DNA of 64,000 bases from JBNKFV01 sp050289485 (GTDB lineage: Bacteria; Pseudomonadota; Gammaproteobacteria; Pseudomonadales; Cellvibrionaceae), in assembly GCA_050289485.1 (NCBI GenBank), contig JBNKFV010000009.1, forward strand, positions 434,001 through 498,000. The letters run 5' to 3'. Within the stretch, counting starts at the first letter, position 1. Every line of letters starts with the position of its first letter. Below, piece after piece: positions 8,310 through 16,997 of this stretch. The translations under genes were made by a program, and so were the position numbers. The notes under the pieces are model-generated. The model was not told the origin of the DNA and did no database searches. It was given only the letters and a program-made list of their open reading frames with translations.

Positions 8310-8633
8310 ATGGCAGTTTCAATGACACCGAGTGCGGTGCAACATATTAAGCGTCAGCTTGAGAGTCGCGGTAAAGGGGTTGGTATTCGTGTAGGCGTGA
8401 AAACCAGTGGGTGCTCAGGTCTTTCTTATGTGCTGGAGTTTGTTGACGCAATTGATGGTAACGACGAACGCTTTCCGCAAGATGGTTTCGATCTGGTAGT
8501 GGACGCTAAAAGCTTATTGTACCTGGATGGCACTGAGTTAGACTTTGTAAAGGAAGGGTTGAATGAAGGGTTTGCCTTTAGAAACCCGAATGTCAAAAAC
8601 GAGTGTGGGTGCGGCGAAAGCTTTCACGTGTAG
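8310..8633 (+). CDS. iscA: A-type Fe-S carrier IscA
   Basis: 107 residues of the HesB/IscA family. The three cysteines are present in TSGCSGLSY and in the C-terminal CGCGESF. A-type carriers pass iron or clusters from the scaffold to apo-enzymes. GAGGAGA precedes the ATG. It is followed by a terminator-like hairpin that separates it from the chaperone genes. Confidence 0.97.
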   Translation: MAVSMTPSAVQHIKRQLESRGKGVGIRVGVKTSGCSGLSYVLEFVDAIDGNDERFPQDGFDLVVDAKSLLYLDGTELDFVKEGLNEGFAFRNPNVKNECGCGESFHV

Positions 8634-8657
8634 GTCCGGCCTACCGTTGGTTATCCT

Positions 8658-8688
8658 GGCCGGGCATAGTAATGTGCTCGGCCTTTTT
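8658..8688 (+). terminator. Terminator-like hairpin between iscA and hscB
   Basis: GGCCGGGCA (8658-8666) pairs with TGCTCGGCC (8675-8683), with one G-U pair, followed by five T. It lies within the isc operon, so it probably ends part of the transcripts after iscRSUA and lowers expression of hscB-hscA-fdx-iscX. Confidence 0.7.
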
Positions 8689-8750
8689 ACATAGATGGGC
8701 AGCTGTTTTACCCGGTGACACGTAATCTACAGGTTTTGGCAAGATAGGGC

Positions 8751-9284
8751 ATGACTGAATTTCAACAAAATTTCTTCGAAGTGTTTGGCTTGCAACCTGT
8801 CTGGGAGCTCGAAGCCGAAGATCTGGCAGCGCGTTACCGAAAGCTGCAGCGTGATATTCACCCTGATAAATTTGCCAGTGCGGGTGATCGTGAAAAACGT
8901 ATTGCCGTCCAGTTTACCTCACACGTAAATGAGGCGTACGACACACTGAAGTCTCCGACTCGTCGAGCTGCCTACTTACTTAAGTTGCAAGGTATTGAGC
9001 AGGATTACAATGCAACGACCCACACCGATATGGATTTTCTGATGGAGCAGATGTCGTTGCGTGAAGCGTTGGCTGATATTCGTGACGAGGCTGACCCGCT
9101 AGCAGCGCTAGATGGGGTGAAAGGCCAGGCCAACTGTTTACGCGATCGGCTATTGGATGAGTTTGCGGTGCAGTACAACAGTCAAGATTATCACGCGGGC
9201 TTTGATACGGTTTCCAAGCTGCATTTTGTTGATAAGCTAAGTAAAGACATTCAACATTTAGAAGGGCAGTTGCTCGACGAGTAA
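8751..9284 (+). CDS. hscB: Fe-S assembly co-chaperone HscB
   Basis: 177 residues, J-domain co-chaperone that brings IscU to HscA. The HPD motif is in RDIHPDKFAS near residue 36, and the C-terminal helical domain that binds IscU follows (RRAAYLLKLQGI and on). Length agrees with E. coli HscB. It starts 117 bases after iscA, beyond the internal terminator. Confidence 0.96.
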   Translation: MTEFQQNFFEVFGLQPVWELEAEDLAARYRKLQRDIHPDKFASAGDREKRIAVQFTSHVNEAYDTLKSPTRRAAYLLKLQGIEQDYNATTHTDMDFLMEQMSLREALADIRDEADPLAALDGVKGQANCLRDRLLDEFAVQYNSQDYHAGFDTVSKLHFVDKLSKDIQHLEGQLLDE

Positions 9285-9349
9285 GTCGCAGGTAACTGTG
9301 AATTGCGCCCGGTAACGGGGGCTGATCCCAGTACAGAAAATGAGATCTC

Positions 9350-11209
9350 ATGGCATTACTGCAAATTTCCGAACCCGGACAATCTCCAGCGCCACATGAG
9401 CGCAAACGTGCTGTTGGTATCGATTTAGGTACTACCAATTCGCTGGTTGCCAGTGTATTTGCCCAGCAGGCAAAAACCATTGGCGATGACGAGGGTGGCG
9501 CAATCATTCCTTCGGCTGTGCGTTATAGTGAGGCAGGCGTTGATGTTGGCGCAGCAGCCAAAGCGGGGGCGGCGGAAGATCCACTCAATACTATTATTTC
9601 TGTGAAGCGACTCATGGGGCGAGGGCTGAAAGATATTAAGCTTTTAGGCTCCCAATTGCCCTACGAATTTGATGTCGACGATGGCGGAATGCCTTTCATT
9701 CGTACCTGTGCCGGTATGAAAAGCCCGGTAGAAGTGTCTGCCGAAATTCTTAAGGTATTGGCTAAGCGAGGGCAGGCAGCCCTCGGTGGCGAGCTTGATG
9801 GTGCAGTGATTACGGTGCCAGCGTATTTTGATGATGCGCAGCGCCAAGCTACCAAAGATGCCGCCAAACTGGCAGGCCTGAACGTGTTGCGTTTGCTCAA
9901 TGAACCCACAGCTGCAGCGGTAGCTTATGGCCTGGATCAGAAAGAAGAGCGTGTGATTGCCGTTTTCGATCTTGGCGGCGGTACCTTCGATATTTCTATT
10001 TTGCGCCTATCTCGTGGTGTGTTCCAAGTACTGGCCACGGGCGGCGACAGTGCGCTGGGGGGCGATGACTTTGATCGGGTTGTAGCGGAGTGGATTCTTA
10101 CTCAGGCTGGCGGGTCGTCAGACCTTGATCCAGGCCAGCAGCGCCGCTTAATTAATATTGCCTGTGCGGCCAAAGAAAAGCTGTCAGAAGAAGAGCAAGT
10201 AACCATTGAATACGGCGCCTGGAAGGGTGAGTTAACCCGCGAAGCACTGGCTGAGCTACTTGATCCGTTGATTGATCAAACACTAAAAGCTTGTCGTATC
10301 GCCTTGCGCGATGCCGAACTCAACGTAAATGGCGTCAATGACGTGGTGATGGTGGGCGGCTCGACGCGTACATTGCGCGTGCGTGAGCGTGTGGGCGATT
10401 ATTTTGGTAAGCCGCCATTAGTGTCTATTGACCCAGATCGTGTTGTGGCGCTCGGTGCTGCCATTCAGGCTGATGTGCTGGTGGGTAATCAGCGCGACAA
10501 CGACACACTGTTACTGGATGTTATCCCTTTGTCGCTAGGCCTCGAAACCCATGGTGGGCTGGTGGAAAAAATCATTCATCGCAATACAACGATTCCTGTG
10601 GCCAAAGCGCAGCAGTTCACCACGTTTAAAGACGGTCAAACAGCGATGGCTGTGCATGTATTGCAGGGCGAGCGCGATTTAGTGGAGCAGTGCCGTTCAT
10701 TAGCCCGCTTCGAGCTGCGTGGGTTCCCTGCGATGGTGGCGGGAGCTGCAGTTATCACGATTACTTTTCAAGTGGACGCCGATGGCTTGTTGAGTGTGAG
10801 CGCGAAAGAGGAAAGTAGTGGTGTTGAAGCTCAAGTGGTGGTGAAGCCGTCTTACGGGCTCAGTGATGATGTGATTACCAATATGTTGCAGTCGTCATTC
10901 GATAACGCTCAGTCAGATATTGCAGAGCGCGCCCTGCGTGAACAGCAAGTAGAGGCTGAGCGTGTCATTGAGGCGCTATCCGCAGCATTGGCCGCAGATG
11001 GTGAGGCACTGTTGAGTAGAGATGAGTATGCCGCGTTAAATGATGGTATCGCCAAGTTGAGAGAGGCTCATAACAGCGGCACCTCAGACGAGATTGCCGC
11101 GCAGATTCAGCGCTTAGCTGATATGAGTGATGATTTTGCTGCCAAGCGGATGGACGCCAGTATCAAGCGCGCGCTTGCTGGCCACTCTCTGGATGAATTT
11201 GAGTCCTGA
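9350..11209 (+). CDS. hscA: Hsp70-type chaperone HscA
   Basis: 619 residues, an Hsp70 specialised for IscU. The nucleotide-binding signature GIDLGTTNSLVAS is near residue 25, with VFDLGGGTFDISIL and VVMVGGSTRTLRVRE downstream and a substrate-binding domain from about 385. With HscB it speeds release of clusters from IscU through the LPPVK motif. Part of the distal isc operon; fdx follows after 28 bases. Confidence 0.97.
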   Translation: MALLQISEPGQSPAPHERKRAVGIDLGTTNSLVASVFAQQAKTIGDDEGGAIIPSAVRYSEAGVDVGAAAKAGAAEDPLNTIISVKRLMGRGLKDIKLLGSQLPYEFDVDDGGMPFIRTCAGMKSPVEVSAEILKVLAKRGQAALGGELDGAVITVPAYFDDAQRQATKDAAKLAGLNVLRLLNEPTAAAVAYGLDQKEERVIAVFDLGGGTFDISILRLSRGVFQVLATGGDSALGGDDFDRVVAEWILTQAGGSSDLDPGQQRRLINIACAAKEKLSEEEQVTIEYGAWKGELTREALAELLDPLIDQTLKACRIALRDAELNVNGVNDVVMVGGSTRTLRVRERVGDYFGKPPLVSIDPDRVVALGAAIQADVLVGNQRDNDTLLLDVIPLSLGLETHGGLVEKIIHRNTTIPVAKAQQFTTFKDGQTAMAVHVLQGERDLVEQCRSLARFELRGFPAMVAGAAVITITFQVDADGLLSVSAKEESSGVEAQVVVKPSYGLSDDVITNMLQSSFDNAQSDIAERALREQQVEAERVIEALSAALAADGEALLSRDEYAALNDGIAKLREAHNSGTSDEIAAQIQRLADMSDDFAAKRMDASIKRALAGHSLDEFES

Positions 11210-11237
11210 TAAGGACTAATAGAAGGTACTTACTTGT

Positions 11238-11576
11238 ATGCCGAAAATTGTGTTTTTACCGCACGCAGAAATTTGCCCGGAAGGTACGGTTATCGAGGCT
11301 GAAAAAGGCGAAAGCATTTGCCGTGCGGCCCTGCGTCAAGGTGTTGAAATCGAGCATGCCTGCGAGATGAGCTGTGCCTGTACTACGTGTCATGTGATTA
11401 TTCGCGAAGGCTACGATTCATTGGAAGAGCCGGATGAGCTTGAGGATGACTACCTGGATAAGGCCTGGGGACTGGAGCCAGACAGCCGTTTGAGTTGTCA
11501 GGCGATTATGGGTGACGAAGATCTCGTAGTGGAAATTCCCAAGTACACCATTAATATGGTTTCAGAAAACCACTAG
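11238..11576 (+). CDS. fdx: [2Fe-2S] ferredoxin of the isc system
   Basis: 112 residues, adrenodoxin-type ferredoxin. Cluster ligands are in CEMSCACTTCHV plus the later cysteine in RLSCQA. It supplies electrons for cluster assembly on IscU. Length and position between hscA and iscX match the standard isc operon. Confidence 0.97.
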   Translation: MPKIVFLPHAEICPEGTVIEAEKGESICRAALRQGVEIEHACEMSCACTTCHVIIREGYDSLEEPDELEDDYLDKAWGLEPDSRLSCQAIMGDEDLVVEIPKYTINMVSENH

Positions 11577-11613
11577 GCTTTGGTAGGCGGTAGTGGATTG
11601 AAGTGAGGGTGTT

Positions 11614-11814
11614 ATGTCATTAAAGTGGACTGATGTTCAGGATATTGCGATTGAGTTGGCTGATTCTCAGCCGGATACAGACCCCCGCTACGTCAATTTT
11701 GTTGATTTGCGGCAATGGGTGATGGCGCTTCCTGAATTTGATGATGATCCCAACCGTTGTGGTGAGAAGGTGCTTGAGGCTATCCAGGCTGCCTGGATTG
11801 AAGAACTCGATTAG
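11614..11814 (+). CDS. iscX: IscX, small acidic isc protein
   Basis: 66 residues, strongly acidic. The family pattern is intact: LKWTDVQDIAIELADSQPD, then FVDLRQWVMALPEFDDDP, and AIQAAWIEE at the end. In E. coli it binds IscS and iron and tunes the rate of cluster formation. Last gene of the isc operon. No hairpin with a T run is seen after it. Confidence 0.95.
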   Translation: MSLKWTDVQDIAIELADSQPDTDPRYVNFVDLRQWVMALPEFDDDPNRCGEKVLEAIQAAWIEELD

Positions 11815-12178
11815 CGCTCTCTCATTTGGGCTGTGGATCCAGTCGATCTGCGGCCGTTTTGCCCATTTTTTCCAGTTATTCCTCAGGTTAGATGCCGGTT
11901 TTTTGTCTTTTGGGTGGAATAATTCACCGACGGCACTGTTTCTACCCTGATTTGATGCCCGTTTAACCCCATTTTGAGACGAATTAAAGCCCTTGCTTAT
12001 CAAGTCGATAGGCTATTCAGCCCTATCTGGCATTAAGGGGTAAAAACACCACTAGATGCATGTAAATCTGTCTGTAACCCGCGTATAATCCGCGGGTTCC
12101 GAATTTTGACGGCTGGGCTTGGGATACGGCCTGGCTTCTGAAAATGTAACCCTTTAATGATTAGATTGGAGAATTTAG
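11815..12178 (+). other. iscX-ndk intergenic region
   Basis: 364 bases without a supported gene. The one clear element is a -10-like TATAAT inside an inverted repeat at 12076-12098, listed separately. No strong terminator for the isc operon is seen. Confidence 0.5.
12076..12098 (+). promoter_or_regulatory. ndk promoter -10 box inside an inverted repeat
   Basis: AACCCGCG (12076-12083), then TATAAT (12084-12089), then CGCGGGTT (12091-12098). The eight-base arms are perfect and flank the -10 hexamer. The -35 position (12061-12066, TGTAAA) is weak. The ndk ATG is 91 bases after the -10 box, so this is probably the ndk promoter, and the palindrome could be a repressor site or promoter-discriminator structure. 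Confidence 0.5.
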
Positions 12179-12604
12179 ATGGCGGTCGAACGTACTTTGT
12201 CCATTATTAAACCAGATGCCGTTGGTAAAAACGCTATAGGTGAAATCGTTGCTCGTTTTGAAAAAGCGGGCCTGAGCGTTGTTGCCATGAAAATGCTGCG
12301 TCTGGACGACGACAAAGCTGGTGGCTTTTACGCTGAGCACAAAGAGCGTCCTTTCTTTGGCGCACTGGTAGAATTCATGACCTCTGGCCCAGTTGTTGTT
12401 CAGGTGCTCGAGGGCGAGAACGCTGTAGCCAAGAATCGTGATCTCATGGGGGCTACTAACCCGAAGGAAGCAGCTGCGGGCACTATTCGTGCAGATTTTG
12501 CAGAATCTATCGATGCTAATGCGGTGCACGGTTCTGACTCCACACAATCTGCTGCTCGTGAAATTGCTTACTTTTTCTCTGATGCGGAGATTTGTGCACG
12601 CTAG
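12179..12604 (+). CDS. ndk: Nucleoside diphosphate kinase
   Basis: 141 residues. Transfers the gamma phosphate from ATP to nucleoside diphosphates, balancing NTP and dNTP pools. The start MAVERTLSIIKPDAVGKN and the active-site segment NAVHGSDSTQSAAREI (catalytic His) are canonical. GGAG precedes the ATG. rlmN follows after 47 bases. Confidence 0.97.
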   Translation: MAVERTLSIIKPDAVGKNAIGEIVARFEKAGLSVVAMKMLRLDDDKAGGFYAEHKERPFFGALVEFMTSGPVVVQVLEGENAVAKNRDLMGATNPKEAAAGTIRADFAESIDANAVHGSDSTQSAAREIAYFFSDAEICAR

Positions 12605-12651
12605 TTGATGCGTTGCAGCACACTACACCGTTGTTTATCAGGTAAAACGAT

Positions 12652-13836
12652 ATGACCACTCAAAACCAGGCCAGCAATAGCCTTGATAACCTTTCACAGG
12701 TTGATGGTAAGGTTAATCTTATGGGGCTAACGGCTGCGAAGCTGGAAGCCTGGTTTTTGTCAATTGGTGAAAAACCGTTTCGTGCCAAGCAGGTTCTGAA
12801 GTGGATTCATCAGTTGGGTGTAGTGCACTTTGCAGATATGACCAACATATCCAAAGACTTGCGGGCTAAGCTTGAGTCGCTGGCGGTGATAGCCATGCCC
12901 GAAGTGGTGCAGCAGTTTGATTCTAAAGATGGTACGCGCAAGTTTCTCATTAAAGTCAGCGGCAATAATATCGTTGAGACTGTGTTTATTCCCGACGGTG
13001 AACGTGGCACTTTGTGTGTATCTTCACAGGTGGGCTGTTCTCTCGATTGCAGCTTCTGTGCTACAGGTAAGCAGGGCTTTAACCGTGATTTAAGTGCGGC
13101 AGAAATAATTGGCCAGGTTTGGATAGCCGCTAACTCGTTTGGTCAGCTGGCAGTCGACGGCCCGCGTAAGGTTACCAATGTTGTGATGATGGGCATGGGC
13201 GAGCCATTGCTGAATTTCGACAATGTTGTCGATGCAATGAGTCTGATGATGGACGATAACGCCTATGGTATTTCTAAACGCCGGGTAACGTTGAGTACCT
13301 CTGGTGTGGTTCCGGCACTAGATCGCCTGGGGCAGTTCACCGATGCCTGTTTAGCTATTTCCTTGCACGCGCCAAACGATGCATTACGCAATGAATTGGT
13401 GCCTATCAACAAAAAATACCCAATAGCAATGCTGTTGGATAGCGCGAAGCGTTATATAGAAGGCTTGCCTGATCAGCGTCGTAAAATTACTATCGAGTAC
13501 ACCTTGATTCGGCAGGTTAATGACCGCCCTGAGCATGCCCACGAGCTGGCGGAACTGTTGCGCGATGTGCCTGTCAAAATTAACCTAATTCCGTTTAACC
13601 CGTTCTCGGCATCCGATTACGAGCGGGTTAGCAACAACTCGCTGCGTACTTTCCAGAAAATACTGATAGACGCAGGTTATACCACCACGGTGCGTACTAC
13701 GCGTGGTGATGATATCGATGCTGCCTGTGGTCAGCTTGCCGGCATGGTAAATGACCGTACTCGTCGTAGCGAGCGCTATCGCAGTGCAGCGGCAATGGCT
13801 CAAACAGCAGAGCCAGTGAGAATAGTATCTTCATAA
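12652..13836 (+). CDS. rlmN: 23S rRNA/tRNA adenine-C2 methyltransferase RlmN
   Basis: 394 residues, a radical SAM enzyme that methylates C2 of A2503 in 23S rRNA and A37 in some tRNAs. The cluster motif CSLDCSFCATGKQGF is intact and the catalytic cysteine is in TTRGDDIDAACGQL. It has about 20 more N-terminal residues than the usual start near VNLMGLT. The sequence after the ndk gene and before pilW is the standard gammaproteobacterial order. Confidence 0.97.
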   Translation: MTTQNQASNSLDNLSQVDGKVNLMGLTAAKLEAWFLSIGEKPFRAKQVLKWIHQLGVVHFADMTNISKDLRAKLESLAVIAMPEVVQQFDSKDGTRKFLIKVSGNNIVETVFIPDGERGTLCVSSQVGCSLDCSFCATGKQGFNRDLSAAEIIGQVWIAANSFGQLAVDGPRKVTNVVMMGMGEPLLNFDNVVDAMSLMMDDNAYGISKRRVTLSTSGVVPALDRLGQFTDACLAISLHAPNDALRNELVPINKKYPIAMLLDSAKRYIEGLPDQRRKITIEYTLIRQVNDRPEHAHELAELLRDVPVKINLIPFNPFSASDYERVSNNSLRTFQKILIDAGYTTTVRTTRGDDIDAACGQLAGMVNDRTRRSERYRSAAAMAQTAEPVRIVSS

Positions 13837-13858
13837 TAACGAGTCTTGAGGGGAACGT

Positions 13859-14644
13859 GTGGTTAGTTTGGTAGGCAGAATAAATACCTTGAAACCTATA
13901 TCAGTCATAATGATATTGCTGGCCTGCTTATTATCGGCCTGTGTCAGCACCAGTACCACAACGACCAAAATCGATACACAAAAAGCCGAGGAAACCCATG
14001 TACGACTTGGCTTTTTATACATTCAAAAGAAAAACCGCGACGCCGCACGAAGCCATTTTCAAAAAGCGCTGGAACTCAATAAGCGTTCCCCCGGTGCACA
14101 TAACGGGATGGGAACACTCTATCGTATGGAGGGTGATCCGAAACAGGCGGAAGAGCATTTTCTCAAAGCGCTGGATTATAAGTCGGATTACTCTCAGGCG
14201 CATTTAAACTACGGTTCTTTCCTCTATAAGCATGAGCGCTACGACGAGGCTATGCAGCAGTTCGAAGATGCCGCCTCGGATCTTCAGTATGAGCAGCGTG
14301 ATGCAGCCATGCTGAACGTAGGGCGAACCGCCCAAAAACTCGGAAATGACGAACGTGCCCGCTCTGCCTTCGAACATGCGCTTAATTTAAATCCTCGCCT
14401 ATCAGTAGCTGCGTTGGAACTGGCTATGCTGTTGTTTGAGCAGAAAGATTATGCGGGGTCTAAAAGTTATCTTGACCGTTTTTCCAAATTATCCAAGCCT
14501 TCGCCTGCCAGCTTATTGCTGGGCATAAAAATAGAGCAGGTATTTGGCAATAAAGACAAGGAAGCTAGTTATGCACTGGCGCTAAAGAACCTGTTTCCTT
14601 ATTCCAGCGAATATCTGGAGTATAAGCGCAGCATGCAAAAATAG
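13859..14644 (+). CDS. pilW: Type IV pilus biogenesis lipoprotein PilW/PilF
   Basis: 261 residues from a GTG, with GAGGGGA (13848-13854) before it. A signal peptide ends in a lipobox LLSAC with Cys28 as the acylated residue. The rest is TPR repeats (for instance TGVRLGFLYI-like and AHLNYGSFLY-like units, roughly residues 45-240). The family is the outer-membrane pilotin that helps PilQ secretin assemble; many rodZ-linked copies are found also in species where pili are not obvious. It lies between rlmN and rodZ as usual. Confidence 0.9.
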   Translation: MVSLVGRINTLKPISVIMILLACLLSACVSTSTTTTKIDTQKAEETHVRLGFLYIQKKNRDAARSHFQKALELNKRSPGAHNGMGTLYRMEGDPKQAEEHFLKALDYKSDYSQAHLNYGSFLYKHERYDEAMQQFEDAASDLQYEQRDAAMLNVGRTAQKLGNDERARSAFEHALNLNPRLSVAALELAMLLFEQKDYAGSKSYLDRFSKLSKPSPASLLLGIKIEQVFGNKDKEASYALALKNLFPYSSEYLEYKRSMQK

Positions 14645-14717
14645 GCCGTTTATCAGTGCCGCACAGAACCTTTAAGCATGGTGCAACGGTTTACCCTTAC
14701 AACAGTAAACGTTAATT

Positions 14718-15698
14718 ATGAGTTCTGAACCTTCAACAGCCACAGCGGATAACAGTGTGAAAAACTCAGAAAAAACTGAGGTAACCGAAGCGGTAGAATG
14801 TGCGGTAGTGTCACCGGGCAACAGGTTACGTGAGGCGCGTGAGCTGTTGGGCTTGACCGTAGAATACGTTGCTGAACGTTTGCATATGGCGCCGGCGAAG
14901 GTTAGGTTCATTGAAAATGACGAGTACGAACGGCTGCCGTCGCCTACCTTCGTACAAGGTTATATTCGTTGCTATTCCAAACTGGTGAACTTAAACGAGA
15001 GCGAACTGGCCGCGATGTATGACGCTTATCTTAGTGAGTTGAAGGCCACGACAGATCAATTGGCTGTAGAGGAAGAACCTGTTTCTACGGGGTTGCCTTG
15101 GCCGAAAATTCTATTTGCGGTAGCCACAGTATTGATTATTGCACTGATAGCGTTGTTATTATTGGGTGGTGAGGCTGAGTCAGCAGATGCAGCAATTGTT
15201 GCTGAGCCCGAGATTTATGCAGCGCAGGATGTTGAATCGACGCCGGTAGATGAGGTTATTCCCGTGCCTCCAACAGCGGCAGAGACAATGGGTATACAAT
15301 CACCGCAGGGAGCCGGCAGAGTACATGACGAAGCATCTCCAGAAATGGATTTAGTCAATCCTGAGGCGGGTTCTGCAGACTCTTCTTTGTCCGAGCCCAG
15401 CGCCTTGATAGTGTCTGCAGATGAACCGGCAACGGCCAGTGAGCTGACGGGATTGCGTTTGGTTTTCAGTGGCGAATGTTGGGTTGAAATTACCGATGCA
15501 GAGGGTGAGGCACTGGTCAATGGTCTGAAAAGTATGGGTGATCAGGTGACTGTTTCCGGCAAGGCTCCATTCACGGTGGTACTGGGTAATGCTCGGGTAA
15601 CACAGCTCTGGTTGAATAATGAGGCGGTCGCGTTAAATCCAGCGGGCACCCGCAAATTGATGCGTTTTTCCCTCAGCGACAATGGAATACTGAACTAA
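14718..15698 (+). CDS. rodZ: Cytoskeletal protein RodZ
   Basis: 326 residues; links MreB filaments to the membrane and keeps rod shape. Domains: acidic N-terminal tail (1-32), Cro/CI-type helix-turn-helix (about 33-100, GNRLREARELLGLTVEYVAERL), one membrane segment near 130-151, a long Ala/Glu/Ser-rich periplasmic linker, and a C-terminal DUF4115 domain (about 245-320, VFSGECWVEITDAEG). The ribosome site is weak. Position before ispG is conserved. Confidence 0.95.
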   Translation: MSSEPSTATADNSVKNSEKTEVTEAVECAVVSPGNRLREARELLGLTVEYVAERLHMAPAKVRFIENDEYERLPSPTFVQGYIRCYSKLVNLNESELAAMYDAYLSELKATTDQLAVEEEPVSTGLPWPKILFAVATVLIIALIALLLLGGEAESADAAIVAEPEIYAAQDVESTPVDEVIPVPPTAAETMGIQSPQGAGRVHDEASPEMDLVNPEAGSADSSLSEPSALIVSADEPATASELTGLRLVFSGECWVEITDAEGEALVNGLKSMGDQVTVSGKAPFTVVLGNARVTQLWLNNEAVALNPAGTRKLMRFSLSDNGILN

Positions 15699-15821
15699 CG
15701 GCTTGCTGACCTGTCGTGTTCGTGGTCAGTAGTGGTTAGATATACCTGATCGCTCTCTGCGCAGATTCCCTTTAAATGAAGCCTGTCAGGTTAATGACTT
15801 TATCATTATGGTTTGTTGAAT

Positions 15822-16934
15822 ATGCATTTTGAGTCACCTATTAAGCGCCGTGTTACCCGCCAAATCAAAGTGGGGAGTGTTCTGGTTGGCGGTGATGCAC
15901 CGATCAGCGTGCAGAGTATGACCAACACCGAAACCACCGATGTCGTAGCTACTGTTGAGCAGATTCGTCGCTTGGAAACCGCTGGTGCGGATATCGTCCG
16001 TGTGTCGGTACCGTCGATGGAAGCGGCAGAAGCTTTTGGCGAAATCAAAAAACAGGTTGCTGTACCCTTGGTGGCAGACATTCACTTCGATTACCGCATT
16101 GCGCTGAGGGTGGCTGACCTTGGTGTAGACTGTCTGCGTATTAATCCGGGCAACATTGGCCGCGAGAAACGTATTCGCGCAGTGGTCGATAAAGCTCGTG
16201 ATCTGGGTATTCCGATTCGTATAGGTGTGAATGCAGGTTCGCTCGAAAAAGACCTGCAGAAAAAGTACGGCGAACCAACGCCAGATGCGCTGGTGGAATC
16301 GGCATTGCGCCATGTGGAAATTCTCGATGCGTTGGACTTTCAAGATTTTAAAGTCAGTGTCAAAGCGTCTGATGTGTTTATGGCGGTGGCAGCCTATCGT
16401 AAGTTATCACAGCAGATAGAACAGCCTTTGCACCTGGGTATTACGGAAGCTGGCGGTTTTCGCGCGGGCACTGTGAAATCTGCCGTAGGCCTTGGCATGC
16501 TGTTGATGGATGGCATTGGTGATACGTTGCGGGTTTCGCTGGCGGCTGATCCGGTAGAAGAGGTTAAAGTTGGTTGGGATATTCTCAAAAGCCTGAAGTT
16601 GCGGAGTAAAGGCATTAACTTTATTGCCTGCCCTAGTTGCTCGCGCCAGAACTTTGATGTGATAAAAACCATGAACGAGTTGGAAACACGTCTTGAAGAT
16701 ATCACTACACCGATGGATGTGGCGGTGATTGGCTGTGTGGTTAACGGCCCGGGAGAAGCAAAAGAAGCTGATATCGGCTTGGCAGGTGGTACGCCCAGCA
16801 ATCTGATTTATGTGGATGGTGAGCCAAATGCTAAATTAGGGAAAGATAATCTGGTAGACGACCTGGAGCGAATGATCAGGGCAAAGGCCGAGAAAAAAGC
16901 AGCTGACGACGCAAAACTGATTGCCAAAGCCTGA
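15822..16934 (+). CDS. ispG: 4-hydroxy-3-methylbut-2-en-1-yl diphosphate synthase IspG
   Basis: 370 residues, [4Fe-4S] enzyme of the MEP isoprenoid pathway, converting MEcPP to HMBPP with reduced flavodoxin or ferredoxin. Starting at ATG 15822 puts the cluster cysteines at 270, 273 and 305 (CPSCSRQNFDV and VIGCVVNGPGE), exactly the E. coli numbers, which rules against the in-frame TTG at 15813. Its cluster depends on the isc operon upstream. Confidence 0.97.
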   Translation: MHFESPIKRRVTRQIKVGSVLVGGDAPISVQSMTNTETTDVVATVEQIRRLETAGADIVRVSVPSMEAAEAFGEIKKQVAVPLVADIHFDYRIALRVADLGVDCLRINPGNIGREKRIRAVVDKARDLGIPIRIGVNAGSLEKDLQKKYGEPTPDALVESALRHVEILDALDFQDFKVSVKASDVFMAVAAYRKLSQQIEQPLHLGITEAGGFRAGTVKSAVGLGMLLMDGIGDTLRVSLAADPVEEVKVGWDILKSLKLRSKGINFIACPSCSRQNFDVIKTMNELETRLEDITTPMDVAVIGCVVNGPGEAKEADIGLAGGTPSNLIYVDGEPNAKLGKDNLVDDLERMIRAKAEKKAADDAKLIAKA

Positions 16935-16997
16935 GTCAGTAAATAGTGATAAACCTGTTGCTCTGTAAAGCAGCACGATGATGAGTTGGAATACCCT

